A stretch of DNA of 50,541 bases from Opitutales bacterium (lineage in GTDB: Bacteria > Verrucomicrobiota > Verrucomicrobiia > Opitutales > Oceanipulchritudinaceae), in contig SLLG01000087.1 in NCBI GenBank assembly GCA_007134215.1, positions 1-50,541 on the forward strand. Reading direction: 5' to 3'. Below, piece by piece: positions 23,020 to 32,300 of this stretch. How positions within the stretch are numbered: position 1 is the stretch's first letter; every line of letters begins with the position of its first letter. Both the position numbers and the translations under genes were made by a program. Under the pieces are notes generated by a model. It was not told the origin of the DNA, did no database searches, and saw only the letters and a list, made by a program, of their open reading frames with translations.

Positions 23020-26000
23020 ATGAAGAACCCGGTATTGGATTCGCCTTCCATGGCGAGAAAAGAAGGTCCCGACGCCGCGGCGATGGCGGACATCATCGTC
23101 GATTTCGATGACGACTGCTATGTTGTCATCGACGACTTCGACCGCATTCCGCCGTTTTTCTGCACGCTCACCAGCGACGCCGATCTCTGGGTTTTCGTGT
23201 CCTCCACCGGTTCGCTTACGGCGGGACGCAAAGATCCCGACAGCGCGATCCTGCCCTACGAAACGGTTGACCGCATCCACGACAGCGGGGCGCACACAGG
23301 CCCGCTGGCGGTCCTGCGTTGGCGTGAGAACGGCAATCGGCGTGTCTGGGAGCCGTTCCGCGACGGCGGGGAAAACGTCGGAAAGGTGAGCCGCCGCCTC
23401 ATGAAAAACCTCGCAGGCACGCGCATGGTCTTTGAAGAGACGCTGGTCGATGAGGGATTGTCGTTTTCGTCGACACTCATGATCAGCGGGCGCTTCGGGC
23501 TCGTCCGTGAATGCCGGGTGCGCAACACCGGGGAAAAGGGCCGCCGCCTCGAAGTCCTGCACGGTATGCGCAATCTCGTCGCGAACGGTATCACCCGGCA
23601 GTTGCAAAACGAAATGAGCTGCCTGACCGACGCCTACAAGCAGAACGAGATCCTTGAGCCCTCGGGCCTCGGTGTGTTCAGCATGGCTTCGGGGGTGACC
23701 GACCATCCCGTGCCCTACGAGGTACTTCGTGCCACCGTGGCGTGGTCCTGCGGCCTGCCGGGCGGGCGGCGCAGTGTCGATCCGGCTGCACCGGGGCTGT
23801 TCCGCGCGGGGAAGGATCCTGTGGTCTCGACAACGTCGCGCGGCGTTCGCGCCCACTGGTTTGAGTGGGCGGACATCAGTGTACCCGGCGGCGAGGATAC
23901 CCGGTGGAAGCTCGTTGCCGACACCGCGTTGAACCAAGGCGCGGTGGCGGGAATCCTGCGCCTTTTGGAGAGCGGTCTCCCTGTGCGGGACGTCGAAGAG
24001 GATGTTGCGCTCGGCGAGGACTCACTGCGCCGTCGCCTTGCGGCGGCGGATGGACGGCAGGAGACGGGCGACCGTGTGGCCACCGCTCATCACCTCGCCA
24101 ACGTGCTCTTCAATGTCATGCGCGGCGGGACGTTTCCCGGTGGCTATAATGTGCCGCGCGACGATTTCCGCGCATTTCTTACCGCGTCCAACCGCAAGCT
24201 CGCCGCGAAGCACGACGAATGGCTCATGAGCCTGCCGGGACATCTTCACCGCGATACCCTCCGCGAAGGAGTGGGGGAGCGGGGATGCACACAGCTGGAG
24301 CGGGTATTTTTTGAATACTTGCCGCTTTCCTTCAGCCGCCGCCACGGGGACCCGAGTCGGCCGTGGAACCGTTTCCGCATCGAAACCCGCGATGAACACG
24401 GGAGTGATATCCTCACTTTCCAGGGGAACTGGCGCGACATCTTTCAGAACTGGGAGGCCCTCGCGCTGAGCTTCCCGGGATATTTGGAGAGTATGATCTC
24501 CAAGTTCGTGAACGCCTCCACAGTTGACGGCTACAACCCGTACCGGATCACCCGCGACGGTATCGACTGGGAAGAGCCCGAGCCGGACAACCCGTGGGCG
24601 GCCTTCGGCTACTGGGGCGATCACCAGATCATATACCTGCTCAAGCTGCTCGAGGCCTATTCCGCTCACTTCGACGGTGCCCTGCCGCGCCTTTTGAACA
24701 CGCGTCGCTTCGCCTACGCGAACGTTCCCTACCGCCTCAAATCCTTTGAGGACATCCTGCGGGATTCCCGCAACACGCTTGAATGCGACGGGGATCTCGC
24801 CGCGCGGTTGCGCAAGGCGGCGGCGGAGCGGGGCTCCGATGAAAAACTCGTCCCCGGCAAGGACGGTATGCCCGCCCTCGTGAACCTCACGGAGAAATTC
24901 CTCGTCCCGCTTCTCGCGAAGTGGAGCAACTTCCTTCCCGGCGGGGGCATCTGGATGAACACGCAGCGCCCGGAGTGGAACGACGGCAACAACGCGCTCG
25001 TCGGCTACGGGCTTTCCATGGTGACACTGTGTTACCTCCGGCGGCATCAGGCATTTCTTCTAGAACTTCTGCGGTCGGATCCGGACGCGGTCTATGATGT
25101 CTCGGCACCCGTCGCCGACTGGATGCGTGCCATCAACGCGGCGCTTGCCGAGGGCGAACCGGCGGCGGACTGCGCGGACGGGAAGCGACGGCTTGCGATT
25201 CTCCGCGCCCTCGGCGCGGCTGCCTCGCGGCACCGCGAATCCGTCTACGGGCGTGATTTTACGCGGGATACCGCGGAGGTCTCCGCCTCGGAGGTCATCG
25301 CTCTTCTCGAAACGCTCCAGGCATGGACGGATGAGACGATCCGCCGGAACAAACGCGACGATGGTCTTTATCACGCCTACAACCTCATGTTGATCGACGG
25401 AGACGGCGCGGAAATCCGTTACCTCGATCCCATGCTCGAGGGGCAGGTGGCCGTTCTCAGTACGGGCCTCCTCAGCCCCGCGGAATGTACCCAACTTCTC
25501 GAGAGCCTGCGCACGAGCCCGCTCTACTGTCCGCGCCGCCGGAGCTACATCCTCTATCCGGACCGCGCCATCATCCCGTTTCTCCAGAAGAACCGCCTCG
25601 ATGCCGGGTCGCTGCGCGCCATACCCCTGCTCTCGGAGATGATGGAGCGGGGGGATTACCGCATCGTTTATCCCGAGAGCGACACCGTCTGGCGTTTCCA
25701 TGCGGACTTCACGAATGAGGGAGACCTCCTCGACCGTCTCGATGCAATCGGACGTGAGGGGCGTTACGGAGAGATCCGTGCGGAGGACCGCCGGGGCATC
25801 CGCGCCCTCTACGAAGGCGTTTTCCACCATCACTCGTTCACCGGGCGGAGCGGCTCGATGTTTGCCTACGAAGGCTTGGGAAGCATCTATTGGCACATGG
25901 TGTCGAAGCTGCTGCTCGCCGTCCAGGAGGTGTTGGTCAAGGCGCGGAACGCAGGTGCGGACGCTTCCGTCTGTTCACGGCTTGACGGGCATTATGAATT

Positions 26001-26502
26001 CATCCGCGACGGCCTCGGTTTCCGCAAGTCGGCGGCGGACTACGGCGCCTTCCCGACCGATCCGTATTCGCACACCCCGGCCCACGCCGGTGCACAGCAA
26101 CCGGGGATGACCGGGCAGGTGAAGGAAGAGATCCTCACCCGGCGCGGGGAACTGGGTGTTCATGTCGTAAAGGGATCGGTTGTGTTCGCCCCGGTGCACA
26201 GACTGCTCAATGAGGAGTTTCTCACCGCCGAGGGAGAGTTTCAATACGTCAACACGGAGGGTCTTTTCGCCAAACGCCCGCTCCCTGCCGGAAGCCTTGC
26301 CTTCACCCTCTGCCAAATACCGGTGGTGTATTGCCGCGACGACGGTGCCGCCGGTGTTTTCATCCGCGTTTGCGGCGGCGACGGGACCCCAACGGAAACC
26401 ATCGAAGGCAATGCCCTTGGCGAAAAATGGAGCCGTTCGGTCTTCCGGCGGGACGGACAAATCCGCTGTATAGAGGTCGTCTTGCCTCATCCGGTTTGTT
26501 AA
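23020..26502 (+). CDS. GH149-type beta-1,3-glucan (oligosaccharide) phosphorylase
   Basis: 1,160 aa with no signal peptide, so cytoplasmic. The length and the block order fit GH149, a family related to GH94 that phosphorolyses beta-1,3-gluco-oligosaccharides to alpha-glucose-1-phosphate. The key stretch GGIWMNTQRPEWNDGNNALVG contains Asp655, in the place of the catalytic acid in the GH94/GH149 WNDG motif. Other supportive blocks are NPWAAFGYWGDHQIIYLLKLLEAY and HHSFTGRSGSMFAYEGLGSIYWHM. It lies 39 nt after the lipoprotein hydrolase and 25 nt before a sugar symporter, which is the logical order for taking up and phosphorolysing laminari-oligosaccharides. GH94 or GH161 are alternatives, less likely on length and context. 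ATGs at 23050 and 23083 are possible alternative starts. Confidence 0.85.
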   Translation: MKNPVLDSPSMARKEGPDAAAMADIIVDFDDDCYVVIDDFDRIPPFFCTLTSDADLWVFVSSTGSLTAGRKDPDSAILPYETVDRIHDSGAHTGPLAVLRWRENGNRRVWEPFRDGGENVGKVSRRLMKNLAGTRMVFEETLVDEGLSFSSTLMISGRFGLVRECRVRNTGEKGRRLEVLHGMRNLVANGITRQLQNEMSCLTDAYKQNEILEPSGLGVFSMASGVTDHPVPYEVLRATVAWSCGLPGGRRSVDPAAPGLFRAGKDPVVSTTSRGVRAHWFEWADISVPGGEDTRWKLVADTALNQGAVAGILRLLESGLPVRDVEEDVALGEDSLRRRLAAADGRQETGDRVATAHHLANVLFNVMRGGTFPGGYNVPRDDFRAFLTASNRKLAAKHDEWLMSLPGHLHRDTLREGVGERGCTQLERVFFEYLPLSFSRRHGDPSRPWNRFRIETRDEHGSDILTFQGNWRDIFQNWEALALSFPGYLESMISKFVNASTVDGYNPYRITRDGIDWEEPEPDNPWAAFGYWGDHQIIYLLKLLEAYSAHFDGALPRLLNTRRFAYANVPYRLKSFEDILRDSRNTLECDGDLAARLRKAAAERGSDEKLVPGKDGMPALVNLTEKFLVPLLAKWSNFLPGGGIWMNTQRPEWNDGNNALVGYGLSMVTLCYLRRHQAFLLELLRSDPDAVYDVSAPVADWMRAINAALAEGEPAADCADGKRRLAILRALGAAASRHRESVYGRDFTRDTAEVSASEVIALLETLQAWTDETIRRNKRDDGLYHAYNLMLIDGDGAEIRYLDPMLEGQVAVLSTGLLSPAECTQLLESLRTSPLYCPRRRSYILYPDRAIIPFLQKNRLDAGSLRAIPLLSEMMERGDYRIVYPESDTVWRFHADFTNEGDLLDRLDAIGREGRYGEIRAEDRRGIRALYEGVFHHHSFTGRSGSMFAYEGLGSIYWHMVSKLLLAVQEVLVKARNAGADASVCSRLDGHYEFIRDGLGFRKSAADYGAFPTDPYSHTPAHAGAQQPGMTGQVKEEILTRRGELGVHVVKGSVVFAPVHRLLNEEFLTAEGEFQYVNTEGLFAKRPLPAGSLAFTLCQIPVVYCRDDGAAGVFIRVCGGDGTPTETIEGNALGEKWSRSVFRRDGQIRCIEVVLPHPVC

Positions 26503-26527
26503 CCGTCCACTTCCCGATCCAACAACC

Positions 26528-27976
26528 ATGGCCTCCGCCCGCTACCAACCCACCGCCGCCGCCGACCGGATCCCGAACCTTCAGAAATTCGCCTATGGGC
26601 TCGGTGCCTTGGTGAACAATCTGCTCGGCGCCGCCATCGGTGTGATGGCCATTGTCCTCAACCTTGGCCTCGGCATGAACCCCGCCGTCGTGGGCCTGCT
26701 CATGGCCTTGCCGCGGCTGACCGACGCTCTCACCGATCCCGTCATGGGCTATATCTCAGACCAGACGCGGACCCGCTGGGGGCGGCGACGGCCGTTTATC
26801 TTTGCGGGAGCCATTCTCGCCGGGGTGATTTTCGCGCTCCTTTGGCAGCTGCCGCCGGGGCATAGCCAGACTTTTTATTTCTGGTTTTTCCTTATCGGAT
26901 CTTTCTTCTTTTACCTTGCCTACACGGTTTTCGCGACGCCGTGGGTGGCGCTCGGCTATGAAATGACGCCCGATTACAACGAGCGCACGCGCCTCATGGG
27001 CGTGGCCAACTGGATGGGGCAGATCGCATGGGTCGCCGCGCCGTGGTTCTACTGGATCATGGAGAACAAGAACTTCTTCGACGATTCCGTCTCGGGCGCG
27101 CGGAGCCTGGCCATCATGATCGGGGTCTTTGCCGTGTCCGTCGGAATCATCCCCGCGATTTTCTGCCGCGAACGCATGGGCAGGGCGGAAACGGCGGAAA
27201 CAACCGAGCTGATCGAAAACGGGCTTCAGGCCATCTGGCGGAATGTGCTCTCGTTTCTCAAGGGCTTTCTCATCACGATCAAATTCACGCCCTTTCTCAA
27301 GCTCTGCGGGGCCACCTTTCTTGTTTTCAACGGCTTCATGCTCGTCTCGGCGTTCTCATCGTATGTAATCATTTACTACGTTTACGGAGGAGACAAAGGC
27401 GCCGGATCGCAACTGATCGGCTGGAACGGAACGGCCTCCGCTGTCGCCACCTTCTGTGTCATCCCCCTTGTCACATGGATCTCCACGCGCCTCGGCAAGC
27501 GGCGCGCTTTTTTCATCGCCATCGGGATTTCCATTTTCGGCTACGGACTTAAGTTCTTCCTCTACAGCCAGACGACGCCGCTCCTCCTCCTTGCCGCCAC
27601 GCCCTTCATCGCTTTCGGCCTCGGCGGGCTTTTCACGCTCATGGGGTCGATGATCGCGGATGTCTGCGACTTCGATGAACTTGAAACCGGACGACGCCGC
27701 GAGGGAATGTTCGGCTCCATCTTCTGGTGGGTCGTCAAACTCGGCATGGCCCTCGCCCTCGGCGTCTCCGGCTTCCTCCTCAACGCCACCGGCTTCGATG
27801 TCGATCTCGGCGGTGACCAGCCCGAACGCACACTCCTCCTCATGCGCATCTTCGACTGCGTCATCCCCATGGTCGCCTCCGCCATCGCCATCTGGCTCGT
27901 CGCCTCCTACCGCATCACCGAAGAGAAAGCCCGCGAAATTCGCACTCAGCTCGAAGCCCGCCGCGGCACGGTGTGA
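26528..27976 (+). CDS. GPH-family (MelB-like) sugar:cation symporter
   Basis: 482 aa, with about twelve hydrophobic segments. The family signature between TM2 and TM3 is present (LPRLTDALTDPVMGYISDQTRTRWGRRRPFI), including the Asp residues used for cation coupling in MelB relatives. The second-half motif is MIADVCDFDELETGRRREGMF. The gene follows the GH149-type phosphorylase by 25 nt and ends the plus-strand operon. The likely substrates are laminari-oligosaccharides moved from periplasm to cytoplasm; this is inferred from context, since sequence does not predict GPH substrates reliably. Confidence 0.92.
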   Translation: MASARYQPTAAADRIPNLQKFAYGLGALVNNLLGAAIGVMAIVLNLGLGMNPAVVGLLMALPRLTDALTDPVMGYISDQTRTRWGRRRPFIFAGAILAGVIFALLWQLPPGHSQTFYFWFFLIGSFFFYLAYTVFATPWVALGYEMTPDYNERTRLMGVANWMGQIAWVAAPWFYWIMENKNFFDDSVSGARSLAIMIGVFAVSVGIIPAIFCRERMGRAETAETTELIENGLQAIWRNVLSFLKGFLITIKFTPFLKLCGATFLVFNGFMLVSAFSSYVIIYYVYGGDKGAGSQLIGWNGTASAVATFCVIPLVTWISTRLGKRRAFFIAIGISIFGYGLKFFLYSQTTPLLLLAATPFIAFGLGGLFTLMGSMIADVCDFDELETGRRREGMFGSIFWWVVKLGMALALGVSGFLLNATGFDVDLGGDQPERTLLLMRIFDCVIPMVASAIAIWLVASYRITEEKAREIRTQLEARRGTV

Positions 27977-27995
27977 TCCCGTCCATCCCCCCGCC

Positions 27996-28019
27996 GTAGC
28001 CGAACGCGTAAGCGTTTGG
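27996..28019 (+). repeat. REP-like element: GTAG plus imperfect hairpin
   Basis: GTAG (27996-27999) is followed by CCGAACGC (28000-28007), loop GTAA and GCGTTTGG (28012-28019). The arms pair over 8 bp, with one G-T wobble. This GTAG-plus-hairpin layout is that of REP sequences linked to RAYT transposases. It lies between two converging genes and may also act as a bidirectional terminator-like hairpin, although no T-tract follows. Confidence 0.6.
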
Positions 28020-28035
28020 ACGGTAAAGCCCGCGT

Positions 28036-29250
28036 TCAATTCGTCATGGGACGGTAGTAAACTGCTTCCTCTGCGTCGTATCCCTCACTGGTGAGGACGT
28101 ATTTCGGCTCACGGTCGGCGTCCCAGAGGCCCCAGTTGTCGTCGCGTTCTTTCCATGGCTCGTCGAAGGCGGCGAAGTAGAAGAGGGCGGCGGGGCGGCT
28201 GAAGCCGTCGCCGGGATCGTCGCCATCCGTGCCGTAGGCCCAGGCCATCATGTCCTCGAAATACCATGCCTGGTTCACGGGGTGCGCCTGGTGGTGGGCG
28301 AAATCCTTGACGAAGGCCTCATCGAGGTAGGCCGAGGGCACGCTTTGCCAACCGGTCTCTCCGATGACGATGGGGATGGGGTGACCGGCGGCGTCGAGGG
28401 CGGCGCGCACGGCGTGGAAGTTTTCCCGCGCGTAGGCGTAGGCGGCGTCCATCATGGCGCGGGCGCGCCGGGCTTCGGGGACGGACTTCTGCCGGAAGTC
28501 CCAAAGCTCGAAACCGGCGTCCCAATACGCGTAGGTGTGGACGGCGGCGAAATCGATCTGGCCCCAGACCGCCGCGGTATCGCTGCCGGGTGGGGCGGCG
28601 TAGGGCTCCCAGTTGTCATTGACGGTGACGGGTTGCGGGACTCGCGCGCGGACGTAGCGGACGTAGTCGATGAGATCCGCCGGAGGGACGGCGACAAAGG
28701 ACCAGCTCACGAGCACCTCGTTGCCCACACTGACGGAGGCAATGATATCCGGGAAGGCGGTGGCGAGGACGACGGCATCGTCCAGCTCGCGCATGTTTTC
28801 GGCGTGGTTTTCCGTATTTGCGCCGCTCACGTAGGCCCCCATCTGTACTTTGATGTCGATACCGTGTTCGTCGATCAACTCAACGACCATGCGCCCGTGC
28901 TCGCCCGAACTGAAGACGCGGATGAGCCCGAAGCCCTCGGCTTCCAGAAATCGCAGGTCCTCGAGCATCTCCTCGCGGCCGGGATGAATGCCCGTGTCCG
29001 GACTCTGCCCGGCGCGGAACCCGGAGTAGGAGACCGCCTTGCGGCTCCAGACGGCGGGATCGAGGGGCCGGACCGTATCAATGGACGGTATCGTGCGCAA
29101 ATCGACGCGGGCGGCGTTCTCCCGCGCTCCGTCGGGAGAGACGCACCCCGACAAGACAGCGAGAGCGATGACGGCGGCAACGGAAAGAAACCGGATGCCG
29201 CGCGGGTGAAGAAGACGCGGAGCGGTGGGTATGGGCGGCTTTAAGAACAT
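28036..29250 (-). CDS. GH17-type beta-1,3-glucanase/glucosyltransferase lipoprotein
   Basis: 404 aa from the ATG at 29250. The N-terminus has a lipoprotein signal with lipobox LSGC (VAAVIALAVLSGCVSPD). The fold reads as a GH17 TIM barrel: VSYSGFRAGQSPDTG and GFGLIRVFSS near the start, then IASVSVGNEVLVSW with the acid/base Glu178, and PIVIGETGWQS with the nucleophile Glu298. ALFYFAAFDEPWK near the end is characteristic of bacterial GH17. It would act on beta-1,3-glucan chains at the cell envelope, as an endo-/exo-glucanase or transglycosylase. It is followed upstream on the same strand by the GH81 gene, with a 65-bp gap, so the two may be co-transcribed. Confidence 0.9.
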   Translation of the reverse strand: MFLKPPIPTAPRLLHPRGIRFLSVAAVIALAVLSGCVSPDGARENAARVDLRTIPSIDTVRPLDPAVWSRKAVSYSGFRAGQSPDTGIHPGREEMLEDLRFLEAEGFGLIRVFSSGEHGRMVVELIDEHGIDIKVQMGAYVSGANTENHAENMRELDDAVVLATAFPDIIASVSVGNEVLVSWSFVAVPPADLIDYVRYVRARVPQPVTVNDNWEPYAAPPGSDTAAVWGQIDFAAVHTYAYWDAGFELWDFRQKSVPEARRARAMMDAAYAYARENFHAVRAALDAAGHPIPIVIGETGWQSVPSAYLDEAFVKDFAHHQAHPVNQAWYFEDMMAWAYGTDGDDPGDGFSRPAALFYFAAFDEPWKERDDNWGLWDADREPKYVLTSEGYDAEEAVYYRPMTN

Positions 29251-29315
29251 GGGCTCAATCGAAAAAGAGGGTGCTGGTCGAAACATTCACTGACACTCCC
29301 TTGTGGTTCATGACG

Positions 29316-32300
29316 TCACGGCTTGACATGAAGGCGCAAGAAAACCGGCGCGGCGGAACGGGCTTCGGGCAGCCGAACCTCCACGTCGTCGATACCGCCT
29401 TCGGAATGAAGGATGGTTTCCTGCAGTCCGCTGGTCGACCATGTGGCGAGGTTGTTCGACCACTCCACCCAGCCCAAGGCCGTCGGCACGTCGTTCCGGC
29501 GGTAGTAAAGGTAGACGAGGTCCTCGCCGTCGAAGCCCCAGTCAATGCCGCCGCCACCGTTGTGCGCGAGCGGATCGAGGTTGAGAAAGAACTTGAGGAA
29601 ATTGGCGAAGCCGTCGCCGGAGGCGTCCGCGCGGTCGCCCCAGACGGTTTCCTCGAGGGAAGGATCATCGAGAATCTCCGCCGGGAAGTGGGCCGTGCGC
29701 CAGGCGTCGAGGAGCATCCCGCTGTCGGGCAGGTAATCCTCGCCGCATTCGCCGATCGTATGGCTGATGAGGGCGTTCATCGTATTCCGTTCGCCGCCCT
29801 GCGGGTGGGAGTAGGTGTAGTAGAAGTAGATCGTGTCCCCGGCGGCGGCGTTGAGGACGAAGGGCACGTTCGGCGTCGCCCCGCCATACCCGGGCATCGG
29901 GTGCGAACCAGTTTGGTTGTAGTAAAGAATCAGTGTTGTCTGGCCGATCCCGGAAAGTGCGGGGATGAAGGTGAGGGTCGGCTGGCCGCTGGCGTTTTCG
30001 CTGAAGACGTAGGAAAAGTCGCCGTTTGGATGGGTGCCATCGCAGGGCGGGGCAGAATCGACGATGATTTGCACGGGCGACGAGGTCGTGGACAGGCCGT
30101 CGTTGTCGGTGGCCACGGCGGTGAGCGTGTATTCGCCCACGGGCGCGCGCCACTCCATGGAATACGGTGCCGTGGAGGCTTGGCCGATGCGGACGCGCCC
30201 GATATAGAATGCGACCGAGTCGACGGCGCCGTCGAGGTCCTGCGCGGCCGCCGAGATCGTGATCCACTTACCCGAGGTGGTGAGGTGGGGCGTGCGCGGT
30301 TGCGTGATGCTGACCGTCGGCGGCAGCCGGGCCTCGCTCGATACGATGACCAAAGCTTCGTCGAAGTCCTCGAATGTTCCGTCGCTCACGGTGAGGCGCA
30401 CACGGTAGATCCCCTCGACGAGATTCGTGAGAACAGGCGCGGCGGAAGCCGTATCCGAAAATTGGATCACGCTCGGGCCGTAGACCTGCTCCCATGTGTG
30501 GGCGACGGTCTTGTCCGGCGCGACGGTGCTCTGCGAACCGTCAAGGAGAGCAGTCACACCCGGTAGTTGCACAAACGCGTTGCTGCCCGCGTGGGCGATG
30601 GGCCGCACTTCCGCGAGCGGTCCGGTGCGGGCGAAGGTCATGCGCCCGACATTGGCTTCGCCCCCGTCGAAGGTGAGGCGCAAGACCCGCACGCCCTTGA
30701 CAAGGGGAACGCCGGTGATGTTGACGGCGGAGAAGGTGCTCCAGCCGCCCGTGCCGGGTAGATTGACCCAGCCGCTGACGGGAACGCCGTTGACGGAGAG
30801 GCGCACGGGACCGCCGCCGCCGGCGTTGCCCGAGGCATAGCGCAACTGCACCGAATGCAGGCCGCTTTCCTCCACATCGACGGTGTATTCCAGCCACTCG
30901 CCCTTCGATGTCCAGCCGACGACAGCTCCTTCGGTCCCGCTGAGGGTGGCGTCGACAAATTCCTCCGGACGGTAGCCCCCCTCGTTGGAGGGTGAATTGT
31001 CGTTGTAGGCAATCCCCTGGCCGAGGCCGCCTTCGAAGCGGTCGTAGTGGCCGGCGTCGATCACGCCGGGGATCGGGGCGGGCACGCCCGCGAAAGGAAT
31101 CTGGTCGCCCACCTGGACGCGGATGGAATTGGACAAGCTGTAGCGATCGCCCTGATGCAGGCGGGCGTAAAGGGTGTGCACGCCCGCGTCGAGATGGGTG
31201 AGGGTGAAGTGGTAGGGTTCCTCCGTGAGGGTTCCGAGAAGCGTGTTTCCGCGGTAGAGGGCGACGGAATCGACCGTGCCTTCGGCGATCACGACCTCGA
31301 CGGGGAGGCTGCCGCCGGGATGGGCGCGGTTAAATTCCGTCGAGAGCTGCCCGCGCACGGCGAGGTCGCGGCTGGTCGCCATGGAGCGCGGGGCCACGTC
31401 GAGCGTGCCGCCGTCGGAGAAACTCACCAGAAGCGGTTCATCGGTGTAATTGTGGGCCACATACGTCACCGCCTCGCCGACGCGGAAGGTGGCCGCGATG
31501 GGGTAGTCCGCCGTGACTGTCGCGTCGATCCGGCCGAGCGCCTTCAGGGAGTGGATCCAATGGTAGGTGAGGGCGTCGGAAATGCCGAACTTGAGCGAGC
31601 GGTCCGGGTAGGAATCGTAGAGGGAAATGGCCTGATCCGGATCGATGAGGGCGAGGAACTGCCAGTAAACGTCATGCCACAGGTTGACGTTCGCCTGGTT
31701 GGAAAGGATTCCGGTATTCGCCGCCATTTCGGCCCAGAGTTGTTCGGCGTAGGCGTGGTTGTGGCCTAGATAGAGCGAGCCGCCGTGGATGGGATACAGC
31801 TCGATGCCGTAGGCGGCGGCGATGTCACTCGTCCAGAAGGTCTGGTTGTCGTAGCCGTTGCCCCAGATCCGCGAGACGAGACTGTAGGCGTATTCCGGCT
31901 TGAGCGTGCGGTTGTTGACATCAAACCAGTATTCCTCCGTGGCCGTTTGTTCGGTCACGTAGAGGTAGATGCCGAGATCGCGGACGGCGTCGTCCCGCGT
32001 GACGGCGCCCCAGTGGATGAGCGAGGAGGCGAACTGCATGCTCTCGGAGCTGGACTCCTGGTCGTTGCCGAACGGAAAAGTGGCGAAGCCGTTTGCCCAG
32101 CTGTGCCCCGCGTATGGGCTGAAATTGCGCAGAAACGGGTATTGCGGGTCCGTCCGGCTCGGGTTGGCGGCGTCGCGGATGAGGTGGTCGATCATACCGC
32201 CCCAACCCGCCGCCCAGCCCGGTTGGAACTGCTCCACGAAGGAGGCCGCGTGGATGAAATAGCCCCAGTGGAAGTGGTGGTCGTTGAGGTTGCCGTCCTG

